Origin: an uncultured Erysipelotrichaceae bacterium
GTDB lineage: Bacteria; Bacillota_I; Bacilli_A; RF39; UBA660
DNA: 37,866 nucleotides
Reading direction: 5' to 3'
Assembly: GCA_902767365.1 (NCBI GenBank)
Contig: CACXGX010000075.1
Span: forward strand, 1-37,866
The notes under the pieces were generated by a model. That model saw only the letters and a list, made by a program, of their open reading frames with translations. It had not been told where the DNA came from and made no database searches. A program made the translations under genes and the position numbers. Below, piece by piece: positions 24,579 through 33,924 of this stretch. Every line of letters starts with the position of its first letter. Position 1 is the first letter of the stretch.

Positions 24579-25421
24579 ATGTATAAAGTATTATATAACA
24601 AAAGAATAAGTTCAAACTCTTTTGAAATGGCGATAGAAGCACCATTAGTAATTAAAAAAGCTATGCCTGGTCAATTTGTTATTGTTATGGCAAAAGAAGA
24701 TAGTGAAAGAATTCCACTAACAATCTATGATTATGATAAAGAAAAGGGAATATTATATCTAATATATCAAGTAATAGGTGCATCAACTGAAGAATTAACA
24801 TATGTAAAAAATGAGATATTCTCTGTAGCAGGACCACTTGGAAACGCTAATGAAATATGTAAAAATATAGAAGAATTCAAAGATAAAAGAATTGTTTATG
24901 TTGCTGGAGGAGTTGGTATAGCGCCAGTATATCCACAAGTAAAATATTTAAATGAACATGGATTGAAAGTAGATGTAATAGATGGAGCAAGAAACGTAGA
25001 TTTATTACTAATAAGAGATAAAATTGAGAGTGTTGCTAATAAAGTATTATATGCAACAGATGACGGATCATATGGCGTAAAAGGATTTGTTACAAATGTT
25101 TTAGAAGAACATATTAATGATTATGATATATGCGTTACAATTGGTCCAATTATCATGATGAAAAATGTCTGCGAAGTTACAAAAAAATATAATATGCCTA
25201 CAATTGTAAGTATGAACCCACTTATGGTTGATGGAAGTGGTATGTGCGGAGCATGTCGTTGTGAAGTAGATGGAAAACCAAAATTTGCTTGTATTCATGG
25301 TCCAGAATTCGATGGTCATAAAGTTAATTTTGAATTAGCATTAAAAAGAATGAATACATATAAAGAAGAAGAAAAAATCAAGTGGGAAGAAATGAAAGAA
25401 AGACTTTCCAAGGAGGCATAA
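24579..25421 (+). CDS. nfnA: NADH-dependent ferredoxin:NADP+ oxidoreductase small subunit
   Basis: 280 residues. A ferredoxin-NADP-reductase fold: the FAD domain with MPGQFVIVMAKEDSERIPLTI, the nucleotide site YVAGGVGIAPVYPQV, and at about 220-240 the [2Fe-2S] ligands DGSGMCGACRCEV...FACIHGPEF. The same fold occurs in the dihydroorotate dehydrogenase electron-transfer subunit, but the next gene is the GltA-like flavoprotein, which defines the NfnAB (SudAB) pair. ATG 24579 has AGGTGA seven bases upstream; GTG 24561 is less likely. NfnAB couples NADH and reduced ferredoxin oxidation to make NADPH. Confidence 0.88.
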   Translation: MYKVLYNKRISSNSFEMAIEAPLVIKKAMPGQFVIVMAKEDSERIPLTIYDYDKEKGILYLIYQVIGASTEELTYVKNEIFSVAGPLGNANEICKNIEEFKDKRIVYVAGGVGIAPVYPQVKYLNEHGLKVDVIDGARNVDLLLIRDKIESVANKVLYATDDGSYGVKGFVTNVLEEHINDYDICVTIGPIIMMKNVCEVTKKYNMPTIVSMNPLMVDGSGMCGACRCEVDGKPKFACIHGPEFDGHKVNFELALKRMNTYKEEEKIKWEEMKERLSKEA

Positions 25422-25423
25422 GT

Positions 25424-26788
25424 ATGAATGATGAAAAAGTAAAAGGAAGAGTACAATCTAAAGAAGAAAGAGTAAAAAACTTTAATGAAGTAGAATTAGG
25501 TTATAATGATGAAGAAGCCCTAAAAGAAGCTAATAGATGCCTACAATGCCCAAATCCTAGGTGTGTACAAGGATGTCCAGTTAATATTGCAATACCAGAA
25601 TTTATAAAAGGAATTAGAGATGGTGATTTAAAAAGAGCATATGAAGTAATATCACGTTCATCAAGTCTTCCAGCAGTATGTGGTAGAGTATGCCCACAAG
25701 AAAAACAATGTGAAAAAATGTGTATAAAAGGTTTTAAAGGTGATGCTATTTCAATTGGATCACTAGAAAGATATGTTGCAGATCAAGCAATTAAAAATGA
25801 ATATAGTGCTACAACTAATGTAGAAAAAAATGGTAAAAAAGTAGCAGTTGTTGGAAGTGGACCTGCTGGACTTACATGTGCTGGGGACCTTGCTAAAAAT
25901 GGATATGAAGTAACAATTTTTGAAGTGCTTCATAAAGCTGGAGGGGTTTTAACATATGGAATTCCAGAATTTAGACTACCAAAATCAATTGTACAAAAAG
26001 AAGTTGACTCATTAAAAAAACTAGGAGTTGAAATAAAAACTGATGTACCAGTTGGTAATGCAATAACAATTAACGAATTAGAAGAAGAATATGATGCAGT
26101 TTTTATAGGAAGTGGTGCAGGACTTCCAAAATTTATGGGAATTCCTGGAGAAGATGCTAATGGTGTTTTCTCTGCTAATGAAATATTAACTCGTATAAAT
26201 TTAATGGGAGCATATAAAAGTGATTCTAAAACTCCAATAAAAAAAGTAAAAAGAGCATATATAATTGGTGGAGGAAATGTTGCTATGGACGCTGTTAGAT
26301 GCTTAAAAAGATTAGGCATTGAAACCCATTTGATGTATCGTCGTAGTGAAGAAGAACTTCCAGCAAGAAAAATGGAAGTGGAACATGCAAAAGAAGAAGG
26401 AATAATATTTGATTTATTACAAACTCCTACAAAAATTATAACTAACGAAAACAATGATGTTGTTGGTATGGAAGTAGTTAATATGATTTTAGGAGAACCT
26501 GGACAAGACGGTAGAAGAAGTGTTACAGAAGATTCAAATAGCAAACATAATATAGATTGTGAAATGGTCGTAATGGCACTTGGAACAAGTCCAAATCATG
26601 AAGCATTAAAAGAAAGTAGTATTGAATTGACTGAAAGAGGACTTATAAAAGTTGAAGAAGAAAAAACTAAAACTTCACATGATAAAGTATTTGCAGGAGG
26701 AGATGCTGTAACAGGTGCAGCAACAGTTATTTTAGCAATGGAAGCTGGGAAAAAAGCAGCTAAAGAAATAATGGAAAAATTATCATAG
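25424..26788 (+). CDS. nfnB: NADPH-dependent glutamate synthase-like flavoprotein (NfnB)
   Basis: 454 residues, annotated in many genomes as gltA. N-terminal cysteines CLQCPNPRCVQGCPVNI and CGRVCPQEKQCEKMC hold two [4Fe-4S] clusters; GSGPAGLTCAGDLA binds FAD, IIGGGNVAMDAVRCLKRLG binds NADP(H), and GGDAVTGAATVILAMEAGK is the second FAD motif. It starts two bases after nfnA at an ATG with a strong AAGGAGG site. No large glutamate synthase subunit is adjacent, which supports the electron-bifurcating Nfn role instead of glutamate synthesis. It implies ferredoxin-based fermentation. Confidence 0.9.
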   Translation: MNDEKVKGRVQSKEERVKNFNEVELGYNDEEALKEANRCLQCPNPRCVQGCPVNIAIPEFIKGIRDGDLKRAYEVISRSSSLPAVCGRVCPQEKQCEKMCIKGFKGDAISIGSLERYVADQAIKNEYSATTNVEKNGKKVAVVGSGPAGLTCAGDLAKNGYEVTIFEVLHKAGGVLTYGIPEFRLPKSIVQKEVDSLKKLGVEIKTDVPVGNAITINELEEEYDAVFIGSGAGLPKFMGIPGEDANGVFSANEILTRINLMGAYKSDSKTPIKKVKRAYIIGGGNVAMDAVRCLKRLGIETHLMYRRSEEELPARKMEVEHAKEEGIIFDLLQTPTKIITNENNDVVGMEVVNMILGEPGQDGRRSVTEDSNSKHNIDCEMVVMALGTSPNHEALKESSIELTERGLIKVEEEKTKTSHDKVFAGGDAVTGAATVILAMEAGKKAAKEIMEKLS

Positions 26789-26814
26789 AAAGAAAAGCTT
26801 TTTTCTTTTTTTTT
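26789..26814 (+). terminator. Terminator of nfnAB
   Basis: AAAGAAA, loop AGCTTT, TTTCTTT, then nine T. The T run runs directly into the next gene's -10. Confidence 0.5.
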
Positions 26815-26822
26815 GATATAAT
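26814..26822 (+). promoter_or_regulatory. Extended -10 promoter of the HAM1 gene
   Basis: TGATATAAT beginning in the terminator's T run and 18 bases before the ATG at 26840. Confidence 0.6.
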
Positions 26823-26839
26823 CAATAAGAGGTGATATT

Positions 26840-27442
26840 ATGAAAATATTGTTTGCAACTGGAAATCAAAGTAAAATTAAAAGATTTTTTAAAGAATTAA
26901 GTGATAATGGAATAGAACTTCTATCACTAAATGATATAAATGTAAATATTGATATTGAAGAAAATGGTAAAGATGCAATTGAAAATGCAATAATTAAAGC
27001 TATGGCTTATTATAAAGAAACAGGTATGATTACAATGGCAATGGATGATACATTATATCTTGAAGGAATACCAGATAAATTACAACCAGGAACTCATGTT
27101 AGAAGAGTAAATGGGAAAAAACTTAATGATGAAGAAATGATTGAACATTACACAAAATTAGCAAAAAAGTATGGAGTAGATGGTAAAATTACAGCTAGAT
27201 GGATATATGGTATAGCATTAATTAAAGATAACAAAATAAATACTTATACATGGAGTAAAGATGATTTTTATATCACTGATAAAAGAAATGATAAACTAGA
27301 AAAAGGATATCCTTTAAATTCAATTTCAATTAATAAAAAATTGAATAAATATTTTACTGATATAACTGAAGAAGATAAAAAAATAATTAATCAGGAAGAA
27401 ACTGATGTTATAGAATTTATTAAAAATAGTATAGGAGAATAA
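26840..27442 (+). CDS. HAM1/RdgB-type non-canonical purine NTP pyrophosphatase, divergent
   Basis: 200 residues. The first strand LFATGNQSKIKRF and the second DINVNIDIEENGKDAIENAIIKA match the HAM1 family that hydrolyses ITP, XTP and dITP to monophosphates. The usual DDSGL motif is MDDTLYLEGIP and the family's PGVYSARY is PGTHVRRV, so this is a variant subgroup that I also recall in lactobacilli. The substrate may differ from the standard enzyme. An AGAGGTGAT site precedes the ATG. The thioesterase gene follows after one base. Confidence 0.75.
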   Translation: MKILFATGNQSKIKRFFKELSDNGIELLSLNDINVNIDIEENGKDAIENAIIKAMAYYKETGMITMAMDDTLYLEGIPDKLQPGTHVRRVNGKKLNDEEMIEHYTKLAKKYGVDGKITARWIYGIALIKDNKINTYTWSKDDFYITDKRNDKLEKGYPLNSISINKKLNKYFTDITEEDKKIINQEETDVIEFIKNSIGE

Positions 27443-27443
27443 T

Positions 27444-27854
27444 ATGGTAGATATAGAATTAACAAAAGAAAATATAATAAAAAACTTTGATAAAATGAAC
27501 GGATTTATTAAACATAATAATATTCATATTGAAAAACTAGAAGATGATTTAGCAATAGCTTATGCAAACATAAATGAAAATTCACTTAACCCTAATGATA
27601 CAGTTCATGGAGGTTTAATATTTGCCTTATCTGATACAGCAATGGGGACTCTTTGCTATTTATCAGGTACAAAAGGTGTAACAATTGATTCATCAATAAG
27701 TTATTTAAAACCATGTAAGGGTAAAATAATTAAATGCATAGCTACTCCAATTAAAGTAGGAAAAACAATTGGAGTATATAAAAGTGAAATATATAATAGT
27801 GAAAATGAGTTAGCAGCAATAGTAACAGCAAACTATATGTTTCTTAATAAATAA
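27444..27854 (+). CDS. PaaI-like hotdog-fold thioesterase
   Basis: 136 residues. The 4HBT hallmark NPNDTVHGGLIFALSDTAMG is complete, with a long helix and strands GVTIDSSISYLKPCKGK and GVYKSEIYNSENELAAIVT. Members hydrolyse acyl-CoA, often aryl- or short-chain; the substrate is unknown. It begins one base after the preceding stop, so the two genes are translationally coupled, but no functional link is known. Confidence 0.85.
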   Translation: MVDIELTKENIIKNFDKMNGFIKHNNIHIEKLEDDLAIAYANINENSLNPNDTVHGGLIFALSDTAMGTLCYLSGTKGVTIDSSISYLKPCKGKIIKCIATPIKVGKTIGVYKSEIYNSENELAAIVTANYMFLNK

Positions 27855-27925
27855 AAAAATTTATATAGAAAAAATATAATCTTTGGAGTATAATCATTAT
27901 GTAAAAGATAGTAAGAGGTATAAAG

Positions 27926-29185
27926 ATGGAAAAAGAAGAAATAGTAACAAAAAGAAAAATTAAAAAAGCACCAATTATTATAATATCAATTATTGTATTA
28001 TTAATTATTTTAATAGTAACGTTTATAATTATAGGTAAACAAAGTATAAAAATTGAAATAGTGAAAGATGTTAATAAAGAAATTAATTATAAAGATGAAA
28101 ACTTTATATATCCAACATTAAAATGTTCTATATATGGGAAAGATATAAGTAAAAACAATATAAAACTTATAGAAGATGTTAACTTAGCTAAACTAGGAGA
28201 ACAAAAACTAAAATATAAATGTTCTAAATGGTTTTTTGAAACAGAATATGAAATAAATGTAAAAGTGGTAGATAAAGTACCTCCTGAATTAACTTTAAAT
28301 GGAGATGTTGAATTATCTTTATATGTAGGAGATAAATATGAAGAGAAAGGTGCATTAGCATCTGATAATGTAGATGGAGATCTTACTGCAAAAATATCAG
28401 TTGAACCTCAAGTCGATACTTCAAAAGAAGGTACAATTGAACTTGTTTATTCTGTAACTGACTCATCTGGGAATACTACAACTGCTAAGAGAAGTATAAA
28501 AGTAAATAAAAAACCTGACTCAAATAAAACATCTTCTGGAGGTTCTTCAAGTTTAGGTTGTGGAGAAGCTGGAGTAATATATTTAACATTTGATGATGGG
28601 CCAAGTACTTCTTATACTGCACATATATTAGATGTACTAAAAAAATATAATGTCAAAGCAACATTCTTTGTTACTGGAAGAGAAAGTGATGCTCTTATAA
28701 AAAGAGAATTTGATGAAGGACATGCTGTTGCTGTTCATACTTGGACTCATGATTATGGAAAAATTTATAAATCTAGTGATGCATTTTGGAGTGATATGCA
28801 AAAAGTTCAAAATAGAATTAAAAAAATAACTGGAGAAGATACAAAATTATTCCGTTTTCCTGGAGGTTCATCAAATACAGTATCAAGAAAATATAAAAGT
28901 GGAATTATGACTCAACTTGCTAAGGAAATGAATGAAAAAGGTTATGCTTATTTTGATTGGAACATTTCAAGCGGAGATGCTGGAGGAACAACTGATCCAA
29001 ACGTAGAATATAAAAATGTAGTAAATTCATTGTCTAAAAAAAGAGGAAATGTTGTTTTAATGCATGATATTAAAAAACATACATCTGATTCAATTGAGCG
29101 AATGGTTAAATATGGATTAGATAATGGATATACATTTAAAGTGTTAACTGGAGATGTTATATGTCATCAAAGAATTAATAATTAA
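27926..29185 (+). CDS. Membrane-anchored polysaccharide deacetylase with an Ig-like domain
   Basis: 419 residues. One N-terminal span (about 17-38) anchors it outward. Residues ~118-195 form a DUF5011-type Ig-like domain (PPELTLNGDVELSLYVGD, GTIELVYSVTDSSGNT), then a glycine-serine linker. The NodB domain (about 215-410) carries TFDDGPS (221-227), HTWTH (271-275), RFPGG (R310), DWNISSGDA and LMHDI, all metal and catalytic motifs. It most likely removes acetyl groups from peptidoglycan N-acetylglucosamine, giving lysozyme tolerance (PgdA-like); another polysaccharide is possible. Two TATAAT sequences (27875-27880 and 27889-27894) and an AAGAGGT site precede the ATG. Confidence 0.88.
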   Translation: MEKEEIVTKRKIKKAPIIIISIIVLLIILIVTFIIIGKQSIKIEIVKDVNKEINYKDENFIYPTLKCSIYGKDISKNNIKLIEDVNLAKLGEQKLKYKCSKWFFETEYEINVKVVDKVPPELTLNGDVELSLYVGDKYEEKGALASDNVDGDLTAKISVEPQVDTSKEGTIELVYSVTDSSGNTTTAKRSIKVNKKPDSNKTSSGGSSSLGCGEAGVIYLTFDDGPSTSYTAHILDVLKKYNVKATFFVTGRESDALIKREFDEGHAVAVHTWTHDYGKIYKSSDAFWSDMQKVQNRIKKITGEDTKLFRFPGGSSNTVSRKYKSGIMTQLAKEMNEKGYAYFDWNISSGDAGGTTDPNVEYKNVVNSLSKKRGNVVLMHDIKKHTSDSIERMVKYGLDNGYTFKVLTGDVICHQRINN

Positions 29186-29188
29186 AAT

Positions 29189-29214
29189 AAAAAAGTTACT
29201 TATGTAACTTTTTT
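29189..29214 (+). terminator. Terminator of the deacetylase gene
   Basis: AAAAAGTTAC, loop TTAT, GTAACTTTTT; clean 10-bp stem. Confidence 0.85.
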
Positions 29215-29261
29215 AATATCATTTAATATATTTATGTTAGAATTATAGAAGGTGATTATTT

Positions 29262-31004
29262 ATGATTAAAAAATTAATAAAATCTTTAAGAGAATATAAA
29301 ATTCCAACATTACTAACACCAATATTTGTAATATTTGAGGTAATACTTGAAGTTCTTATACCATTACTTATGAGCAAACTAATTGATGATGGAATTTCAA
29401 ATAATAATATGAATATTGTTTACATAGTTGGAATTGCTTTAGTAATATGTGCAATAATCTCTTTAATTTTTGGTATATTAGCAGGAATAAGTGTTTCTAA
29501 AGCGTCAACTGGTTTTGCCAAAAACCTGCGACATGACTTATATTATAAAGTACAAGACTTTTCATTCTATAATATTGATAAATTTTCAACTAGCAGCTTA
29601 ATTACAAGATTAACAACAGATGTATCTAACGTACAATTTGCCTTTCAAATGGTAGTAAGAACAGCAGTACGTGCTCCATTAATGCTAATAACAAGTATAA
29701 TTTTTTCAATTACAATAAGTCCAAAATTATCACTTATTTACTTAATAGTAGCACCATTATTAGGAATATCTCTTCTTTTTATTGCCAAAATTGCTCATCC
29801 AACAATGAAAAAGGTTTTTGAGTCGTACGATGATTTAAATAATGTAGTAGAAGAGAATGTAAACGCAATAAGAGTAGTAAAATCCTTTACATTAGAGGAA
29901 GAAGAGGAAACAAAGTTTAAAAATGTATCAAACAAAATTTATAAACTTTTTGTAAAAGGAGAAAAAATTTTAGCATTAAATAGCCCAATAATGCAGACAT
30001 CTATGTATACATGTATTTTATTAATATCATGGTTAGGAGCCCATATAATTGTCAGTACTGGTGGAAGTGAATTAACAACAGGGAACCTGATGACTTTGTT
30101 TACATATACAACTCAAATCCTTGGAAGCTTAATGATGCTTTCCATGATATTTGTAATTATAACAATATCTAGAGCATCAATGGAAAGAATTGTAGAAGTT
30201 TTAGATGAAATACCAGATATACAAAATCCAAAAAATCCTATTACGAGAGTACCTAATGGTAGTGTCAAATTTGAAAATGTTTCATTTAGTTATATAAAAG
30301 ATAAAAATAAAGAAGTATTAAAAGATATTAATTTAGAAATAAAAAGTGGAGAATTTGTAGGTATAATTGGTGGAACAGGTACAGGAAAGTCATCATTAGT
30401 AAATCTTATACCTAGATTATATGATGTTACAGAAGGAAATATTTATGTTGGAGGCAATAACGTTAAGGATTACGATTTAAAAATGCTTAGAGATGAAGTA
30501 TCGTGTGTTCTTCAAAAAAATGTTTTATTTTCAGGAACTGTTGTCGAAAATATAATGTGGGGTGACGAAAATGCTTCATTTGAAGATGTCGTAAATGTTT
30601 GCAAACTTGCTCAAGCTGATAAATTTATTAATGAATTAGAAAATGGATATAATACGCATATCGAAGAAGGTGGTACAAATGTATCGGGAGGACAAAAGCA
30701 AAGGCTATGTATTGCAAGAGCCTTATTGAAAAAACCTAAAATATTAATTTTAGATGACTCTACAAGTGCAGTTGACACAAGAACTGACAGATTAATACAA
30801 GAAGCTTTTAAAAAAGACTTACCAAATACTACCAAAATAGTAATTGCCCAACGTATTTCGAGTATTGAACATGCTGACAAAATAATTGTACTTGATAATG
30901 GGAAAATAAATGGTATAGGAACTCATAAAGAACTATTAAGAAAAAATGAAATATACAAAGAAGTATATGAATCCCAAATGAAGGGAAGTGATAAAAATGA
31001 ATAA
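29262..31004 (+). CDS. Heterodimeric ABC exporter subunit, degenerate-site half
   Basis: 580 residues: six membrane spans (to about 310) and a nucleotide-binding domain with Walker A GGTGTGKSS (about 368-376), signature VSGGQKQR and Walker B ILILDDSTSAVD. The residue after the Walker B aspartate is D (about 498), not the catalytic E, which is typical of the non-hydrolysing half in TM287/288- and BmrCD-like heterodimers. It pairs with the next gene, which overlaps by eight bases. The cargo (drug, lipid or peptide) is unknown. An AAGGTGAT site precedes the ATG. Confidence 0.9.
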   Translation: MIKKLIKSLREYKIPTLLTPIFVIFEVILEVLIPLLMSKLIDDGISNNNMNIVYIVGIALVICAIISLIFGILAGISVSKASTGFAKNLRHDLYYKVQDFSFYNIDKFSTSSLITRLTTDVSNVQFAFQMVVRTAVRAPLMLITSIIFSITISPKLSLIYLIVAPLLGISLLFIAKIAHPTMKKVFESYDDLNNVVEENVNAIRVVKSFTLEEEEETKFKNVSNKIYKLFVKGEKILALNSPIMQTSMYTCILLISWLGAHIIVSTGGSELTTGNLMTLFTYTTQILGSLMMLSMIFVIITISRASMERIVEVLDEIPDIQNPKNPITRVPNGSVKFENVSFSYIKDKNKEVLKDINLEIKSGEFVGIIGGTGTGKSSLVNLIPRLYDVTEGNIYVGGNNVKDYDLKMLRDEVSCVLQKNVLFSGTVVENIMWGDENASFEDVVNVCKLAQADKFINELENGYNTHIEEGGTNVSGGQKQRLCIARALLKKPKILILDDSTSAVDTRTDRLIQEAFKKDLPNTTKIVIAQRISSIEHADKIIVLDNGKINGIGTHKELLRKNEIYKEVYESQMKGSDKNE

Positions 31005-32862
31005 TAAAAAGATTGAAATAAAAAAAGGAACAATTAAAAGATTACTATCATACTTATTTAAAAATAATAAAAGTAAATTATTCATCGTACTTATTTGTAT
31101 TATAATTAGTGCTATTGCAGGAGTTTTAGGATCACTATTTTTGCAAACTTTAATTGATGATAATATTACTCCAATGATAGAGAAAAATTTAAATGACTAT
31201 ACTCCATTATTAAATGCCATACTTAAAATGTCTGTTATATATTTAATTGGAATAATATCAACGTATACATATAATATTTTAATGACAATTGTAGCTCAAA
31301 GAACTTTAAAAGAAATAAGAGACGATATGTTTGTAAAAATGGATAAACTGCCAATAAAATATTTTGATACTCATACTCATGGTGACATAATGAGTAGATA
31401 CACTAATGATACGGATACACTTAGACAAATGATAAGTCAAAGTATACCAAATATGTTTTCAAGCTTAATGACAATAATTGCTGTTATATTTTCTATGATT
31501 TACCTTAGTCCATTTTTAACAGTATTTGTTCTAATTTTCTCAATAGTTACAATTATTATTACAAGAAAATTAGCAAGAAATAGCGCTAAACACTTTATAA
31601 AAGGTCAAAAATCATTAGGAAAAGTAAATGGATATATAGAAGAAATGCTTAATGGACAAAAAGTTATTAAAGTATTTACTCATGAAAAAAAGGCTGAAGA
31701 AGACTTTGATATATTAAACGATGAGTTAATGAATGATTCGTTTAATGCAAATAAGTATGCCAACATAACAATGCCAGTTGCAGGTAATCTTGGGTATTTA
31801 GAGTATGCGTTAGTAGCCCTTATAAGTACATATTTAACAATAAATAATATTATATATTTTTCAGTTGGAACAATAATCTCATTCTTACATCTAACAAGAA
31901 GTTTTCAAATGCCAATAAACCAAGTTACAAATCAATTAAATTCAATTATTATGGCCTTAGCAGGAGCAAGTAGGATTTTTGAAATGATGGATGAAGAAAA
32001 AGAAAGAGATGATGGTTATGTTACTCTTGTAAAAGTAACAGAGAAAAATGGAAAATATAAAGAAACTAAAAATGGTATTTGGGCATGGCGACATCCTCAT
32101 CATGATGGAAGGCTTGAATATGTTCCACTTAAAGGACATATCGAACTAAATGGCGTTGATTTTGGATATGTTAAAGGGAAACAAATCTTATATGATGTAA
32201 CAGTATATGCTAAGCCAGGCCAAAAAATAGCTCTAGTAGGATCAACTGGTGCTGGAAAAACCACAATAACAAATCTAATAAACAGATTTTATGATATTGA
32301 AGATGGTAAGATAAGATTTGATGGAATAAATATAAACAAAATAAAAAAGAATGATTTGAGAAGAAGTATTGGGATGGTTCTACAAGATGTTTTCTTATTT
32401 ACTGGTACAATAAAAGAAAATATAAAATATGGTAATCCAAATGCCACTGATGAAGATGTTATAAAAGCATGTAAACTAGCAAATGCTCATGATTTTATAA
32501 TGATGCTTCCTAAAGGATATGACACAATGCTTACAGGCAATGGTCAAGAACTATCACAAGGGCAACGACAACTATTATCTATTGCAAGAGTAGCAATAAC
32601 AAACCCACCAGTAATGATACTCGATGAAGCAACAAGTTCAATTGATACAAGAACCGAAAAAATTGTCCAAGATGGAATGGATAAATTAATGGAGGGAAGA
32701 ACAGTTTTTGTAATTGCACATAGATTATCAACTGTTAGAAATTCTAAAGCAATAATGGTAATGGAACATGGAAAAATAATAGAAAGAGGAAATCATGATG
32801 ATTTAATTAAACTACAAGGAGAATATTATAAATTATATACAGGAGCTTTTGAATTAGAGTAA
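30997..32862 (+). CDS. Heterodimeric ABC exporter subunit, catalytic half
   Basis: 621 residues. Six spans, Walker A GSTGAGKTT (about 414-422), signature LSQGQRQL and a complete Walker B with catalytic E (MILDEATSSID, about 542). Between the membrane and ATPase domains is an insert with WAWRHPHHDGRLEYVPLKG (about 360-380), as I recall from the clostridial lineage of these transporters. ATG 30997 has GGAAGTGAT just upstream; GTG 30988 is less likely. With its partner it would make one working and one degenerate ATP site. Confidence 0.9.
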   Translation: MNNKKIEIKKGTIKRLLSYLFKNNKSKLFIVLICIIISAIAGVLGSLFLQTLIDDNITPMIEKNLNDYTPLLNAILKMSVIYLIGIISTYTYNILMTIVAQRTLKEIRDDMFVKMDKLPIKYFDTHTHGDIMSRYTNDTDTLRQMISQSIPNMFSSLMTIIAVIFSMIYLSPFLTVFVLIFSIVTIIITRKLARNSAKHFIKGQKSLGKVNGYIEEMLNGQKVIKVFTHEKKAEEDFDILNDELMNDSFNANKYANITMPVAGNLGYLEYALVALISTYLTINNIIYFSVGTIISFLHLTRSFQMPINQVTNQLNSIIMALAGASRIFEMMDEEKERDDGYVTLVKVTEKNGKYKETKNGIWAWRHPHHDGRLEYVPLKGHIELNGVDFGYVKGKQILYDVTVYAKPGQKIALVGSTGAGKTTITNLINRFYDIEDGKIRFDGININKIKKNDLRRSIGMVLQDVFLFTGTIKENIKYGNPNATDEDVIKACKLANAHDFIMMLPKGYDTMLTGNGQELSQGQRQLLSIARVAITNPPVMILDEATSSIDTRTEKIVQDGMDKLMEGRTVFVIAHRLSTVRNSKAIMVMEHGKIIERGNHDDLIKLQGEYYKLYTGAFELE

Positions 32863-32893
32863 AAGAATGCAATTTAAATTGTATTCTTTTTTA
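32862..32893 (+). terminator. Terminator of the ABC exporter operon
   Basis: AAAGAATGCAAT pairs with ATTGTATTCTTT (one wobble) around AATT-rich loop, then T; overlaps the stop codon. Confidence 0.8.
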
Positions 32894-32950
32894 AAAAAAA
32901 TTGTTTTTTAAATATCAATGTGTTATCCTTATAATAAGGAGTGATATTAA

Positions 32951-33733
32951 ATGAAAAAAATAAAATTAAAAGATAAAAAAACAATTATATTAATAATATC
33001 AGTAGTAGCATTACTAGTTGTTTTATTTTTAGTATTTGGAAGAAATTCTACTAGTAAAAAAGATGAAGAAAAACAAAATGAAAACAAAAAAGTAATCAAT
33101 TATGCACTTAAATATGAAGGAGTATTTTCAAATAATAATATAGAAGTATATCTATACCCAATTGCAGTAAATAAAGTATTCTATACAATTGATGGAAATG
33201 GATATTATGAAGGGGTTGCAAAAGCAAATGAGAAAAACATTGAAGATGATTCATTTACCTTTACTCTTAATGATGAAATAGTATCTTTATCAATAAAAGA
33301 TAAAAGTATTTCTTTAGGAACTAATACTTTTAATAAGATTAGTGATTATTCTAAAGAAGATTTCTACAAGTACAATATTGGTCCAATAGAATATGCAACT
33401 TCAAAATATACTGCAAGATTTACAAAAGACGATATAGAAATAAATATGATTCAAGTATCAGACACAGAAGTAGAAATAGAAATGCATAAAAGTTCAACTT
33501 TGAATTTATCTGGAACAGTAAGTGTTTTTGAAATTCAAGATGATGGAACTCTTATTGAAAAAGTTTTAAATAAAGATGAAAAACAAGATAAAATAGCAGT
33601 CGATGGTGATAAAGCACTTTATATTGCAAATAATGAAAAACATAAACAATACGATGGAACATATTCTAAAGCAAAAGATTTAACTTTAGATGATATAATT
33701 CATAACAAATTTAGACTATATCTTGCTGATTAA
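32951..33733 (+). CDS. Exported membrane-anchored hypothetical protein, possibly frameshifted at its end
   Basis: 260 residues to the TAA. A signal anchor (about 11-30: TIILIISVVALLVVLFLVFG) and a charged linker precede two similar beta-rich units: YALKYEGVFSNNNIEVYLYP at about 50-70 and YTARFTKDDIEINMIQVSDT at about 153-172, suggesting an internal duplication. No family is recognised. It ends FRLYLAD at 33733, but one base away the same protein style continues to 33812. An ATAAGGAGTGAT site precedes the ATG; a -10 TATAAT is at 32930-32935. It is possibly a pseudogene or a sequence error at the end; see 33732. Confidence 0.7.
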   Translation: MKKIKLKDKKTIILIISVVALLVVLFLVFGRNSTSKKDEEKQNENKKVINYALKYEGVFSNNNIEVYLYPIAVNKVFYTIDGNGYYEGVAKANEKNIEDDSFTFTLNDEIVSLSIKDKSISLGTNTFNKISDYSKEDFYKYNIGPIEYATSKYTARFTKDDIEINMIQVSDTEVEIEMHKSSTLNLSGTVSVFEIQDDGTLIEKVLNKDEKQDKIAVDGDKALYIANNEKHKQYDGTYSKAKDLTLDDIIHNKFRLYLAD

Positions 33734-33812
33734 AGATGAATGGATTAATTTAGAAACTAAAGATAAACCAAATGATTATTCAAATATTTTTGCTGTTATC
33801 ACCAAAATATAA
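33732..33812 (+). other. Out-of-frame continuation of the preceding gene
   Basis: In the +1 frame after LAD the sequence reads KDEWINLETKDKPNDYSN... to ATCACCAAAATATAA, 26 sense codons with the composition of the upstream protein and no start of its own. Deleting one T at 33731 would give LADKDEWINL and extend the product by about 26 residues. This suggests a frameshift mutation, a sequencing or assembly error, or programmed slippage; no slippery sequence is obvious. Confidence 0.5.
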
Positions 33813-33887
33813 ACGAATAAAGACGTTATAGGATATAATGAGGGCGATAGATAAAATTATATCAAGATATTACGATACCTATTAAAA

Positions 33888-33916
33888 TTGACTTTTTATG
33901 TGTTTTGTGGTATAAT
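33888..33916 (+). promoter_or_regulatory. Strong promoter of the manganese riboswitch leader
   Basis: TTGACT (33888-33893), 17 bases, TATAAT (33911-33916), plus TGG making an extended -10. This is the best promoter in the window. The bases from 33813 to 33887 before it show no gene. Confidence 0.85.
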
Positions 33917-33924
33917 TTATAGCA

